From assembly GCA_050084985.1 (NCBI GenBank), contig JBITNC010000001.1, positions 67,828,001 to 67,892,000 on the forward strand: 64,000 bases of DNA, given 5' to 3'. The DNA is from Nageia nagi. Its lineage: Eukaryota > Pinophyta. The translations under genes were made by a program, and so were the position numbers. Shown here in pieces: positions 48,131-61,204 of the stretch (within the stretch, counting starts at the first letter, position 1; the number at the start of each line of letters is the position of its first letter). Below the pieces are notes generated by a model that saw only the letters and a program-made list of their open reading frames with translations, was not told where the DNA came from and searched no databases.

Positions 48131-51100
48131 TCAAACTTCACTCCCCCTTGATGGAAACTTCACCAACCTGATAGCATCCCTAAGCTTACAAAACTGAGCT
48201 TTTAGGAGGGGCTTGGTGAATAAATCAGTAGAGTTTAAGTTAGATGGATAATACTCTAGGTGTATGATGCCATCAAGAACCTTCTCCCTGATAAAATGGG
48301 CATGGATTTCCACATGTTTTATTCTCTAATGGAACATAGGATTCTTAGCCAAAGAAATAGATAATTGATTATCTGAATAAGTCAAGGATGAGCCATCTTG
48401 TTCATATCCAATTTCTTTCAATAGATACCTTAGCCAAAGGGCTTCCTAGGTTGCAATAGACATGGCATGATATTCAGCTTCTATGGTGGAAAGAGAGACA
48501 ATAGGCTGCTTCTTAGAGGCCTAAGATATAGCACCTAAACCAATGCTAAAACATATGCAAAGGTTGATTTCTTATCATCTCTATCTCCCCCATAGTTAGA
48601 ATCAGAGAACCTTGAGAGAACAAATAAGGGAAACTTAGAATACTTAAGAGCAAAATCCTTAGTCCCTGCAAAATACCTCAAATTTTGCTTAATAGCATTG
48701 AGATGCTCAACATATGGTTTTTTCATAAATAATACCATCAATTCATTGCAAAGGTAATATATAGCTTAGAAATAGTCAAATACAGAAGACTACCAATTAA
48801 TTGCCTATAAGCTATAGCATCAACGAATTGAGAGTTGGAGATAAGAGAAATAGTGATTCCAAGAGAGACTAGGATTGTAGCATGTATACACTCCTCCATT
48901 CTAAACTTTTTTAATATGTCTAATATATACTTAGATTTACTACGATAGGTACAATCCTTGTATTGATACAATTGCATTCCAAGGTAGTAGTACAATTGAC
49001 CAAGATTATTATTCCCAATTATCATAAGATCATCTACATAAAGGAGAATAAATACCATGTATTTTCTCTAATTGATCACATAAAGATCGAATTCAAAAAA
49101 GCACTTGAAGAATCCAATGTCTATAAAGTATCTTTAAATCTTCTTGTACCAGGCTCTAGATGCTTGCTTAAGTCCATACAATGACTTCTTTAGCTTACAA
49201 ATGAATAACTCTTTGCCTTTCATAATAAACACTTTTAATTGATTCATGTACATCTCCACAACTAATTCACCATTGAGAAAAGCACTCTTGATGTAAAATT
49301 GAAAAACTTCTATCCTTGAGATGCAGAAAGAGAAAGCATTATTTTGATAGTAGGCATATTTGCCATGGAAGCAAAGGTTTTTTTATAATCTACATTGTAT
49401 TTCAAAGAAAAACTTTTAGTTATTAACCTTACCTTGTATTTATCAATATACTTAACTAAATTGTACTTGACCTTGTAAATTCACTTATTTCCAATCACAT
49501 TCTTCTCATTAGGATAAAGAACTAAGTTTCATTTTTCATAAGTGCCTCATACTCCAATTTCATGACTTCCATCTAGCACTCATGCTTTGAAGGTTCTTTG
49601 AAAGATGAGGGCTCATTCTTATCAATTTTAAAAAATAAGGATTTATTCAAGGTCATGCTCCTTGTTAACCTTTGTTATGAAGAATTTTTCTCCTAAGGTG
49701 ACTTGTCTACATCAATATCCAACTAGCTAGGTGCAACTAACAAGTCATCTAGGTCATCAACATCCTCAATTAGAAGTAGATTCTTAAAGAAGTTCATTGA
49801 ACTTGATGTCCCTAAAAATGAACACTCTTGTAGGATGGAGAGTAGATCTTGTAGCCTCTATGGTGATTTTCATAACCCATAAAGATGCACTTTTTAGCTC
49901 TTTTATCTAACTTTGTCCTTTTCTCAAAAATAATGTAGCAGAATGATTCACAACTAAATACTTTAATGTGAGGAATGTTAGGTTTTCTTCTTGACCATGC
50001 ATCAAAAGGATTTTTACCTTTAACACACTTTTGTGGGACACCTATTCAAGATGTAAATAGCAAAGCTCACAACTTCACCCCATAAGAAACTAGGAAGATT
50101 ACCCAACATGCATCTAGCCATCTCCATAATTATTGTATTTTTCCTTTCAGCAACATTATTCTGTTAAGGATTTTATGGAATTGTAAACTTCCTCTTGATT
50201 CCATAATTAGCACAATAAACATTGAACTTTTTGCTATTATATTCTCCTCCATTATCTAATCTCAACATCTTGATGTTAAGGTTAGTTTAATTTTCAATTA
50301 AAGCTTTAAAATTCTTGAAACTCTTAATGGTTTGATCCTTGTGCTCAAGTATATAACTAAAAGTCATCCTACTGAAGTCATTGATTAAGTTCAAGACATA
50401 ATATACTCCCCCAAGCAACTTAATATGAAATAGACCCATCAAATTTGAATGCATAAGTTAAAGAGGTTGAGATGTTTTTGTTGCCTTATCTTTTTTGAAT
50501 CTTTATCTATTCATCTTGCTAAGGATGCACTTCTCACATAGACCAATTGAAAATGAAATTGAAGGCAAACCTTCTATAAGTTCTTGGTCTTTCATGACAT
50601 GAATACCATTATGGTTAAAGTGCCCTAAATGTTGGTTCTAAAGATTGCCTTTAGAATACACATTTGTAGCAAGATACATCTTTGTTGAAACTTGATCTAC
50701 AATGTAGAGACCATCTTTCTTTGGCCCTTTAATGAATATGGCAAGTCCTTTCTTAATGCACTAGGATTGAAACTCAAAATCAAATGAGTATCATTTTTTT
50801 GCAACTTGAATCACTAAGAGAAGTTTCATCCTGAGCTTAGGAACATAGAGCACATTTTCAAGAACCTTTCCATGACTCAAGACACTTCCAATTCCTTGGA
50901 CTTCAAGGATAGAATTATCACTTATCACAATTTCATCTTTCTTATACTTGTCAAAATTTTCAAACTTATATTTTTGAAAGCATAGGTGATTAGTGCAACC
51001 AGAGTAAATAATCTAATAAGATAAAAAAGTGCAAGACATGGAGTAGGGCATAGTAGTAAATATAGCTTTTATATTCTTCTTCTTTTTGACATTATTTACA

Positions 51101-52006
51101 TTTCCATTACCCTTATTCTTTTCCTCTCTTTTATTTTTATATAAATCAATTTTTTTGTGACCATGGATGCCATAAAAGTTACAATTTTTATTAAAATTTG
51201 CCTTAGGATTTGGTTTGCTTACCTTACCTTTTCTATCACTTTGCTTGAAGTAGTTGCTGTTGTCATTGTTTCTATGGTTGTCATTATTATCATTGTTGTT
51301 TCCCCTATTATTAAATATTTTGAAGGAAGGAGGATAAGATTTATTATGATGATTGAACTTCTTCTTGAAAGGTATTTTGGTTGCTCCTAGAGCAACATGA
51401 TTAGCCTTTGGAGAAGAGATCAACACCTTTTTGTTAAGAGTTTATTCATGCTTTATAAGGAACCTAGAAAGGTTCTTAAAGGTGAATACTTCTTCTTCAT
51501 CATTAAGTCTAGTCTTATTACCATCATAAAGTTACCAAACTTTGAAGAAAGACTTTGAAGAATGACGAAGACCATGAATTTATCATTGATCCAATTACAC
51601 TCACAAGCAACAAGTTAGTTCTTAAGGTTAATGATTTTGTTCAAGTATATGGCAACATTTTCATCTTCCCCTTGATGAGATTGAAGTAACTTTTGTAGGA
51701 TAGTGAACCTTATAAAGAACTTAGATCCAAGTTCTATATGCTTAAGCTTATCCCAAACTTCTTTTATTGAGGTTGAAATTGAAATCATAAGGAGCACATC
51801 ATCTGACATTGCATGAAAATCATGGAGGTTTCCAATTCATTCTTCATGTTGTAAGCCTTAAGTGCCTTCTCATCTATAGGAGCAACAAGGTTCTCATTCA
51901 CTATTTGCCAAAGTTTCCTTGCCTGTAATTCAGCTTTCATCTATGGTTTCCAAATGCTAAAGTTGGAACCGTCAAGAATGTGTTTGGGTAAAAAGGTGTC
52001 TCCTAT
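48131..52006 (-). pseudogene. Copia gag-pol polyprotein of element 2, broken
   Basis: The start ATG has become ATA (52006-52004), and element 3 sits immediately upstream. Gag follows, with the knuckle from 51183 downwards (CNFYGIHGHKKIDL: second Cys is Tyr, last Cys is Leu). Protease has YSG instead of DSG near 50995. Integrase blocks at about 50640-50150, RT with intact YVDD near 49040-49029 followed by a ~20-codon deletion, then RNase H with STIEAEYHAMS near 48470 and FTKPLLKA. The stop is at 48131-48133. Stops include TAG at 48448-48446, shared with element 1. Non-functional. Confidence 0.88.
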
Positions 52007-52010
52007 TTGC

Positions 52011-52511
52011 TAGTAGAATGTATAATGCATTATTGTAAAGGTTTTGTAATAATATTCTATGTAAGTTCACTAATACTTAAGGGTATCATTTTATACCTTA
52101 AGTATTTAAGTGAATATGATAATATAACTTGTCCTACACTCCATGTCATGAGCATGCCTCTTGGGTAAAAGGATGTGCATGTCATGCTTTTGTACATTAG
52201 ATAAAAAGGTGATTCAAAAAGGGATTTGGGCTTATAAATAGAAGGATTCTTTTTTGTAATCACATACCAATTGTGGAGTAAAGTTATGCTATAAGATAGA
52301 AGTGTAGGAGTTGAGATTAGAAAGATTGTAAGAGAGTTGTATTTGTAATTGAAGTAAAGATCTAGTTAGTGGATGTACTCCTAGTTGGAGGAACCACTTA
52401 CATCTTGTGTTATCTTTGTGAGATTGCTTTATAAGTTTGTTATATGTGTATTGTGAGCTTTCATGTGATCTTGGTTATTTAGGAATTATCTTGTTAGTGT
52501 TAGTTCCTTCA
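52011..52511 (+). repeat. 5' LTR of Copia element 3
   Basis: 501 bp. The terminal TG is now TA (tagtagaatg against tgttggaatg), which would block integrase recognition. TATA box in cttataaatagaagg near 52230. Confidence 0.9.
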
Positions 52512-52513
52512 AA

Positions 52514-52526
52514 TTGGTATCAAAGC
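52514..52526 (+). other. Primer binding site of Copia element 3
   Basis: ttggtatcaaagc two bases after the 5' LTR, initiator tRNA-Met type with one mismatch. Confidence 0.82.
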
Positions 52527-55346
52527 TTGGTGTTGAGGCTCTTCTTCTACAACTTGGAGATCTTCTTCCTTCAATCTTGAGGACTTGTTGAGGTAAAACT
52601 AAGAGAAGGTATAATATCCTTCCTTCTTGGTTTATATTGGAATATTGCATTTTTTTCTACTAACATGTTATTATTTATATGTTAGTTCCTTCTTTTTGCA
52701 AAATATACCTAACAAATTGCAATTTTTTGCTACTAACCCCTTAAGTTGCAATTTTTTTAAATGGGGTTATTGAATAAATTTTTTTTTGTAATATTATCTT
52801 TAATATTATGAATACAATATTTCAAAATTTGCTACAATTTTTTAAGGTATAATTCAAAAAAAAAAGGAAAGGAGAGCACTATATATATATACACACATTA
52901 TTTGTGTATTACAAAAGTCTTTTTTTAAGTTTCTATACAATTTAAAAAGAAAATGTATTTGCAATAATTTTTTTTTCAAAATTAATAAAAAAAGGGGGGG
53001 GATTTGATTTTTTTTCTCTATTGATCTAGAGGACTTTGAAGATCATTTCAACCCCTCTATGCAATATGCACCCTTCTTTACCCATCATCCTGCCTATAGC
53101 CAGCCTTCTTTGTTGTCTCATGTTGCCATTCTAATTATTGTGGCTCTAGAAACCCTCAAGATCTACACAAGCTCGCAATCTTAAATAAGCCAAGAGAGGT
53201 CTTGCCCTACATTTAACAGCTATTGAGAGTGAGTTGGTGACCACGTTGTAAGAATGATCATATCAAAATCCCTCAAACTAATGTAAAATCTAATGCTAAG
53301 TGGCCCTCATAGCTTCTTCTTAGTCCTCCTCTTGTTTCCCCATGCATGATTGGAAAATCTTTGCAAAGTTGAAGTCTATGAAGCCATTTTTTAGCTCCAA
53401 ATTGCTCACATTTTTGTTTGTTTCTACCATCATGCGGATTTGTGTGTTGACCCCTTTTGATCATGACCTTTTCCCTCCATGTTCATCTTTGTGTTGATCT
53501 TTGTGTTATTCTCTCTGCTCCACACTTTGACTTGCACATTTCTTGGTATCATGGTGTCGAACCATTCCTTGGCTCATTTTGTTTAGATAGAGCTCTCCTT
53601 CACTGTCATCTACCCTTCTTCCCTCTGCTTAGGGACCCCTCTTCGATCCTCTATCAGTTTCCTTACTTTTAAAAGCTGCTTCATTTTTTTTATAGTAGCC
53701 TATGTTTTTTTTTATAGTAGCCTATTTTTTTAATAATAGCCTTTTTTTTTTAATAGTAGCTTCATTTCTATTAAATGCTTTCTCCTTCTTGTAAGTAATG
53801 GATAAACCATACACCTTCTTTCTCATTTAATTTGAGTCATTGTTCATTTATTTATGTCAGACTTAAACTAGACTTAGAATGATGGCTTATTTATTCCTTG
53901 TTCACTTGGAAAATATAATAAGGATTGGTACTTTTTTTTAAAAAGGGGAAGGTAATTTTATGGAAGGAATTTTTTAAGACTTGACATTATAAGATAAATG
54001 ACAATTATTTTAAGTTAAAGGGGGGGATTTTTGTGAATTTCTTTACTTAAAATCTTTAGATCTATTATGATTAAAATACATTTTTTATCACTTAGAAACC
54101 TTTATGTTTTGCAAATAATGCATATCTAAGGACTTCAATTTTTTTTTTAAGTTAATGAATGCTTAAGATTAGTACTTATTTTTAAGATATGGAAATATGC
54201 AATGGTGCATGACTCCCTAAATTTCTTCCTTATGCAAAGGTAATAGACTTATGCAAATTATGGCATGTTTATCCTTATGCAAAGTTAACTTAAATTTTAA
54301 GTTACTAATACATGCTTAGGACTTAAATTTTAAGTTAATATTTCATGCTTAGGACTTAATTTTTAAGTTAATGTCGCATACTAATGACTTAAATATTTTT
54401 AAGATGCTTGATTATGATTAAATTCTTTAAGTTAAATACATGTTGAGTATTTATCCTTTTTACAAAGTTGACTTATGCAAATCATGAAATTAATACATGC
54501 TTATGCTTAAGTAACTTGTGAGAATTATGAACCTATGTAAAGACATCATTTAGGGTTTAGTAAACAAAACCCATTGGACTCTTAGGTTTCAAGTTAGGAA
54601 TGGATGATGTTTTATTTATGCTTTATTACTTCATGTTTCATATTTTTTTTATTTGCTTATGCAAATAAAAATGCAAACATTGAAATGAGAAATCCCTTAA
54701 AATGAACACATTCGCACATACATTCTGCAACATGACTTGTTTGGGGAACCATGAGGTGAGGACAAGTGAACTAGAGCCTTTAAGTTTAATGATCCAAATG
54801 GTAAAAAAATCATACTTCTCAGTTACCCCTAAGTCCTCTATTGGTCTAGATTTAGCTCCAATAGGTGGACAAGTATGTGTGTAGTGATACCACATATCTG
54901 CATATCCATTCAAAGATTATCTTGATAACCTAAGAGGATAACTTAAAACTTAATCAAGATTAATAATTTGGCTGATCCAATAAATGTCATAACCTTGAAA
55001 AATAGTAGGTACTTATCTTTATGAGAAAGTATAAAACTAACCAAGGCAGACTAGTTGAGAATTGGTAGTACTTGGGCTCCTCTTATGTGGGCATACAGGT
55101 GAAAGCCTAAATTTTAGAGAAGAAAACAAGCGTCAACAATGTCACTCTACATCTACGATTCTTAAGTTAAAAAATGTATCTGAGTATATAGGTTATTATT
55201 TTAATTGTAAAACATTTGCACTTGTGAAATAAATCATGCATGTATTTTATGTTAAAATTAACATGTATTATTTACTTGGTTAAAACTTAACATATAGAGT
55301 TGTTTATTGAACCACATGCTTATTATTTTACAATTTTATGTAGCAA
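52527..55346 (+). other. Long 5' leader of Copia element 3
   Basis: 2.8 kb without credible coding. The ends match the leader of element 1. The G+C-richer middle (about 53010-53660) does not resemble the corresponding segment of element 1 (about 7760-8150). An array of cttaggacttaaattttaagtt-like words lies at about 54110-54500. Confidence 0.7.
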
Positions 55347-58300
55347 ATGGGAGACTCCTTTTTATCCAAACACATTCTTGATAGTTCCAAATTTGAGATT
55401 TGGAAACCATGGATGAGAAATGAATTAAAGGTAAGGAAGCTTTAGCACATAGTGAATGAGAACCTTGTACCTACTATAGATGAGAAGGCATTATAAGCTT
55501 ACAATACAAAGAATGAGTTGGCAAATTCTATGATTTACCATGAAATTTCAAATGACATGCTCCTGATGATTTTCTGTTCAACCTTGATAAAGGAAGCTTG
55601 ATATAAGCTTAAGCAAATCTACTTTGGTTCAAACTTTTCAAGAAAGTTTACCATTTTTCAAAAGTTGCTTCAATCTGATCAATGGGAAGATGAAAATATT
55701 GCCATCTACTTGAACAAAATCATTGACCTAAGGAATTAACTTGTTGTTTGTGGGTGCAATTGGATCAATGATGAGTTCATGGTCTTCAACATTCTTCAAA
55801 TTCTTTCTTCAAAGTTTGAAAACTTTGTAATGATTATAAAAATAAAGCTTGATAATGAAGAAGAAATTTTCTCCCTTGAAAACCTTTTTAGGCACGTATT
55901 AAAGTATGAGGAAACCTTTAAAATTAAGGTGTTGATTACTTATTCTAAGAATAATAATGTTGCTCTTAAAGCAACCAAAAATCCTTTCAAGAAGAAGTTC
56001 AACTATCAAAAGAAATCTTATCCTTATTCCTCCAAAAGGTTTGAGAAAAGAGGTAATGGCTACAACAGTAGCAACAATAATAAAAATAATAACCAAAATA
56101 GCAAGAAAAATGGCAAAAATAACCACTTCAAGCAAAGAGATAAAAAAAACAAAGCAAACAATCCATATCCTAAGAAAAAATTTGATGGTAATTGTAACTA
56201 TTATGGCATTCAAGATCACAAAGGAGTTGATTGATACAAAAAAAAGAGAGAAAAAGAATAAAGATAATGGAAATGTAAAGAACTATAAAGACAAGAAAAA
56301 TATTCATGCTAATTTTGCTATGATGCTCTACTCCATATCTCACTCTTTTTTATCTGATTGGATTATTGATTTTAGTTTCACTAATCACTTACGCTTTGAA
56401 AATAAAAAGTTTGAGAACTTTCACAAGTATAGAAAAGATGCAGTTGTGATAGGTGATAACTTTACCCTTGAATTATAAAGAATTGGGAGTGTGCTTATTC
56501 ATGAAAAGGTTCTTGAAAATGCTCTTTATGTTTCTAAGCTTAGGATGAACCTTCTCTCTGTGATCCATATTCCTAAAAAAGGGTACTCTTTTGAGTTTGA
56601 CTCTCAATCCTAATGCATTAAGAAAGGACTTGCCACTTTGGTTAAAGGATCTATAAAAGATAACCTCTATATTATAGATCAAGTTCCATATAAGTTATGT
56701 CTTGCTTCTAGTGTGTGTTCTAAAAGTAATCTTTGGCACCATTATTTAGGGTACCTTAACCACAAGAGTATTCAAGTCATGAAAGACCAAGAACTTGTGA
56801 AAGGTTTGCCTTTAATTTTTTTTTTAGTTGGTCTATATGACAAGTGCATTCTTAGCAAGATGCATAGATAAAAATTTGAAAAGATAAGGCAACAAGAGCA
56901 TCTCAGTCTCTTCAACTTGTGCATTCAGATTTGATGGGTCCATTTCAAACTAAGTCACTTGGAGAAGCATCTTACATCTTGAACTTTATTAATGATTTTA
57001 GTAAGATGACCTTTGGGTATCTTCTTGAGCACAAGGATCAAACCTTTGATAGTTTTAAGGTTTTTAAGGCCTTTGTTGAGAATCAGACTAACCTTAAAAT
57101 CAAGATGTTGAGATTAGATAAAGGGAGAGAATATAATAGCAATGAGTTCAATGAATATTGTGCTAAGTATGGAATCAAAAGGCAGTTTATAATTCCATAC
57201 ACTTCTCAATAGAATGGTGTTATCAAAAGAAAATATAGAATAATTATAGAGATGGCTAGATGCATGTTGGGTAATCTTCTTAAATTCTTATGGGGTGAAT
57301 CTAGGAGCACTACTATTTACACCTTGAATAGGTGTCCCATAAAATTTGTTCAAAGTAAAACTCCTTTTAAGGCATGGTCATTAAGAAAACCTAACATTTT
57401 ACACCTTAAGGTGTTTGGTTGTGAAGTATTCTCCTACATTATTACTAATAAGAGGAAGAAGTTGGATAATAGAGCTAAAAAAATTCATATTTATGGGTTA
57501 TGATTGTTAGCATAGAGGCTACAAGCTCTACTCTCCATCCTATAGAGAAATGTTCATTTCAAAGAATATAAATTTCAATGAACTTCCTACAAAATCTACT
57601 TCAAATGACGATGTTGATGATCTAGAAGACAATTTAGTTGCTCATAGCTAGTTGGATATTGATATTGGCAAGTCATCTCAAGAACAAAATTCTTCAACAC
57701 AAAGAGTAATAAGGAGCATGACCTTGAAAAAATTCTTAATTACTAAGATTGATAGTATGCATGAGCCCTCAACCTTCAAATAATCTTCTAAGCATGAGTG
57801 TTGGATGGAAGCCATGAAAGCAGATTATGAGACGCTTATGAAAAATAAAACTTGGTACTTGGTTCCTTATCCCAATGAGAAAAATGTAATTGTTAATAAG
57901 TGGATCTACAAGGTCAGGTTCAATTCATTTGGAGATATTAAGAAATATAAGGTAAGGTTAGTAGCCAAAGGTTTTGCTTAGAAATACGATGTAGATTATG
58001 GGAAAACCTTTTCTCTCATAGAAAAGATGCCTACTATGAGGATTATCCTTGCTCTTTCTACAACTAAAGGATGAAAAGTTTTTCAACTTGATGTTAAGAG
58101 TGCATATCTCAATGGTGATTTAGATGTGGAAATCTTCATGAATCAACCGAAAGAGTTTATTGTGTAAGGAAAACAATCCTTTGTGTGCAAACTAAAAAAA
58201 TCATTATGTGAACTTAAGCAAGAGCCTAGAGCCTAGTACAAAAAAATTTTAGGGTACTTTGCAAAAATTAGATTCTTCAAGTGTTTTTTTGACTTTGATC

Positions 58301-59310
58301 TATATGTGCTCACTCAAGGAAAAGATATGGTCTTGATTCTCTTTTATGTGTATGATCTTTTGATTACTAAGAATAATGATGATAAAGTCATTCAAGAGTA
58401 CATATCCAAACTTAAGGCAACATTTGAAATAACTGATCTATCTCTTGCACTACTATATTGGAATGCAAGTGTATCAATACAATGATTGTACTTACTTCAA
58501 TCAATCTAAGTATATATTATACATCTTGCAAAAGTTTGGAATGGAAGAGTGTATACATGCTACAATCCTAGTCTCTCTTAGAATCATTATTTCTTTGAGC
58601 TCCAACTCTCAATTAGCTGATGCTATAGCTTATAAGTAATTAATTGGTAGTTTTTGTATTTAACTATACCTAGGCTAGATATTACCTTTGCAGTGAATCT
58701 AATGGCACAATTCATGTAGAAATATTATGTTGAGCACCTCAATGCTATTAAGAAAATCTTGAAGTATGTTTCAAGGATTAAGGATCTTGATCTCAAGTAT
58801 TCCAAGTTGCTCTCATTTGTTTCTATCTAGATTCTTAGGTTTTGACTATAGAGGAGATAAAGATGATAGAAAATCAATCTCTGCATATGTGTTTAGCATT
58901 GGTTTAGGTGTTATCTCTTGGGCTTTCAAAAAGTAGCCTACTATTTCTCTTTTCACCATAGAAGCTAAATACCTTGCCATGTCTATTGTAGCTAAGGAAG
59001 CCATTTGGCTAAGGCATCTTCTAAAATATATTGGGTATGAGCAAGGTGGCTCATCTTTGATTTCTTCAAATAATCAGTTAGCTATTTCTTTGGCTAAGAA
59101 TCTTGTGTTTCATCAGAGAATAAAGCATGTGAAAATCTATGCCCATTTATCAAGGAGAAGGTTCTTGATGACATCATACATCTGGAGTATTATCCGTCCA
59201 CCTTAAACTCTGTTGATTTGTTCACCAAGCCCCTCCCAAAAGCTCAATTCTATAAGCTTAGGGATGCTATCAGGTTGGTGAAGTTGCCCTCAAGTGGGAG
59301 TGAAGTTTGA
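55347..59310 (+). pseudogene. Copia gag-pol polyprotein of element 3, broken
   Basis: Starts MGDSFLSKHILD and ends at TGA 59310. Gag core at 55347-56000 (many stops), zinc knuckle from 56193 (CNYYGIQDHKGVD, second Cys again Tyr and last Cys lost to a stop), protease WIIDFS in place of DSG near 56360, integrase HSDLMGPF and LRLDKGREY at 56922-57130, RT with CKLKKSLCELKQ-like block near 58185 and YVYD in place of YVDD near 58345, RNase H with TIEAKYLAMS near 58960. Stops, frameshifts and lost catalytic residues make it dead despite the young LTRs, so it was probably mobilised by another copy. Confidence 0.9.
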
Positions 59311-59460
59311 ATTCTTGTGTTGAATTCATTTTTATGATGAAAAATTCACCTTTAAGAGAATTTTGTGTTGTATAGTGTTGATTTTGTTGTACACCTTCAT
59401 GGTAAGTTTGCTCTGCATGAAGAACTTGTATAAATTTTTAAAGCAAAAGATTGACCAATC

Positions 59461-59884
59461 TAGCACTGTTCATTTATCCATGTGTGAGGAACTCTTATGT
59501 GTCTTTTGGTACTGTTTAGTTATCTATATGTGAGGAACTTGCATGTGCATGCTCTATTTTGGTAAATCTAGCACTATTCAGTTATCCATGTGTGAGGAAC
59601 TCTTATGTGTCTTTTGGCATTGTTCAATTGTCCATATGTGAGGAACTCATATGTGCATGCTCTATTTTGATCAATTTAGCACTGTTCAATTATCCATGTG
59701 TGAGTAACTCTTATGTATCTTTTCGTACTATTCAATTATCCATATGTGAGGAACTTGTATATGCATGCTCTATTTTGGTCAATCTAGCACTATTCAATTA
59801 TCCATGTGTGAGGAACTCTTATGTGTCTTTTGGCACTATTTAGTTATCCATATGTGAGGAACTCATATGTGCAAGTTCTATTTT
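59461..59884 (+). repeat. 108-bp tandem repeat, four copies, in the 3' noncoding region of element 3
   Basis: Units start tagcactrttcarttatcc at 59461, 59569, 59677 and 59785: an exact 108-bp period. Each unit has two half-copies of a ccatrtgtgaggaactc block. Elements 1 and 2 have one copy each (about 13785-13890 and 47885-47990). Confidence 0.92.
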
Positions 59885-60336
59885 GTAATGATAATCAACA
59901 CATGTTTTATATATAAGTGACTATAATTTTTTGGCATGACATATTCGTGATGACTTATAGTGCACCATTGATCAATTCATGATGGCATTTGTGTGATTCA
60001 TCTATCCTTTATAAGATGAATATATTGCATCTAACTGATCTTGTTATTTGATCTATTTATGACTTGCAGGTTCTTTTGAGATTGCAGGTTACTTACCTCA
60101 AGTATACAAGCTTTTGGAGACTCTACATGACATCCAGTTGGATGACTACTTCATGTATATTGAAATTGATTATAGTTAATGATTATATTTAGCAAAGTAG
60201 TGAGTCTCAAACTAGATCTTTCTTACTTCACAAATATGTAAAAATTTCTCATCTCTGTTGTATCTGTTTGGAGGAGAACTCTCTTTTTCTCTCTTCTCTC
60301 TTTTTTATTTTATCCTAATATTGCATTAAGGGCAAG

Positions 60337-60835
60337 TGTTGGAATGTATAATGCATTATTGTAAAGGTTTTGTAATAATATTATATGTAAGTTCACTAAT
60401 ACTTAAGGGTATCATTTTGTACCTTAAGTATTTAAGTGAATATGATAATGTAACTTGTCCTGCACTCCATGTCATAAGCATGCCTCTTGGGTAAAAGGAT
60501 GTGCATGTCATGCTTTTGTACATTAGATAAAAAGGTGATTCAAAAAGGGATTTTGGCTTATAAATAGAAGGCTCCTTCTTTGTAATCACATACCAATTGT
60601 GGAGTAAAGTTATGCTATAGGATAGAAGTGTAGGAGTTGAGATTAGAAGGATTGTAAGAGAGTTGTATTTGTAATTGAAGTAAAGATCTAGTTAGTGGAT
60701 GTACTCCTAGTTGAAGGAACCACTTACATCTTGTTATCTTTGTGAGATTGCTTTATGAGTTTGTTATATGTGTATTGCGAGCTTTCATGTGATCTTGGTT
60801 GTTTAGGAATTAACTTATTAGTGTTAGTTCATTCA
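60337..60835 (+). repeat. 3' LTR of Copia element 3
   Basis: 499 bp, TGTTGGAATG to CATTCA, preceded by the purine tract ttaagggcaag. TATA box in cttataaatagaagg near 60570. Confidence 0.92.
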
Positions 60836-60840
60836 TTTGC

Positions 60841-61204
60841 TACACAAGAATATGAAAAAAATAAGTGTGTTCTAAAAAATTAACTTTACATGTTTAGATT
60901 CATACAAGTAAAATAATCATACATGTTAAGTTTAGTAAAAGGACATACTTAACGAAGTTCACAAGTGCAAATGTTTACAATAGAAACTCATAATACATCC
61001 TATGTACCCAACACTTTGTCATCACCAAGAACCATAGATGAAGAGTGATATTATTAAAGCTTGTTTTCTTATCTAAAATTAGGCATTCACCTAGATGCCT
61101 ATAAGGTGGAGTGAAGGATAAATAATGAGGATCTCCAAGTTGAAGATGAAGAGACTTAACACCAAGGATGTGAAGAGGAGCCTCCAAGAAGCTCTAATAC
61201 CCAA
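60841..61204 (-). other. Leader and primer binding site of Copia element 2
   Basis: 364 bp on the minus strand between the 5' LTR and the gag start. The primer site is 61204-61191 (ttgggtattagagc on the minus strand). It matches both ends of the leaders of elements 1 and 3 but lacks their central ~2.4 kb. Confidence 0.75.

Larger units (their letters stand above)
52011..60835 (+). mobile_element. Ty1/Copia element 3, full length, inserted into element 2
   Basis: LTRs 52011-52511 (501 bp) and 60337-60835 (499 bp), nearly identical, so this is the youngest member of the family here. Perfect target duplication TTTGC (52006-52010 and 60836-60840), which lies in the bases just before the gag start of element 2. 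The order inside is primer site, 2.8-kb leader, broken gag-pol, 108-bp tandem repeats, purine tract. Confidence 0.94.

Noticed and set aside
53273-53672. Open frames in the element 3 leader as a captured gene
   Set aside because: Short, no recognisable motif and no matching frame in element 1. Capture is kept only as a DNA-level hypothesis.
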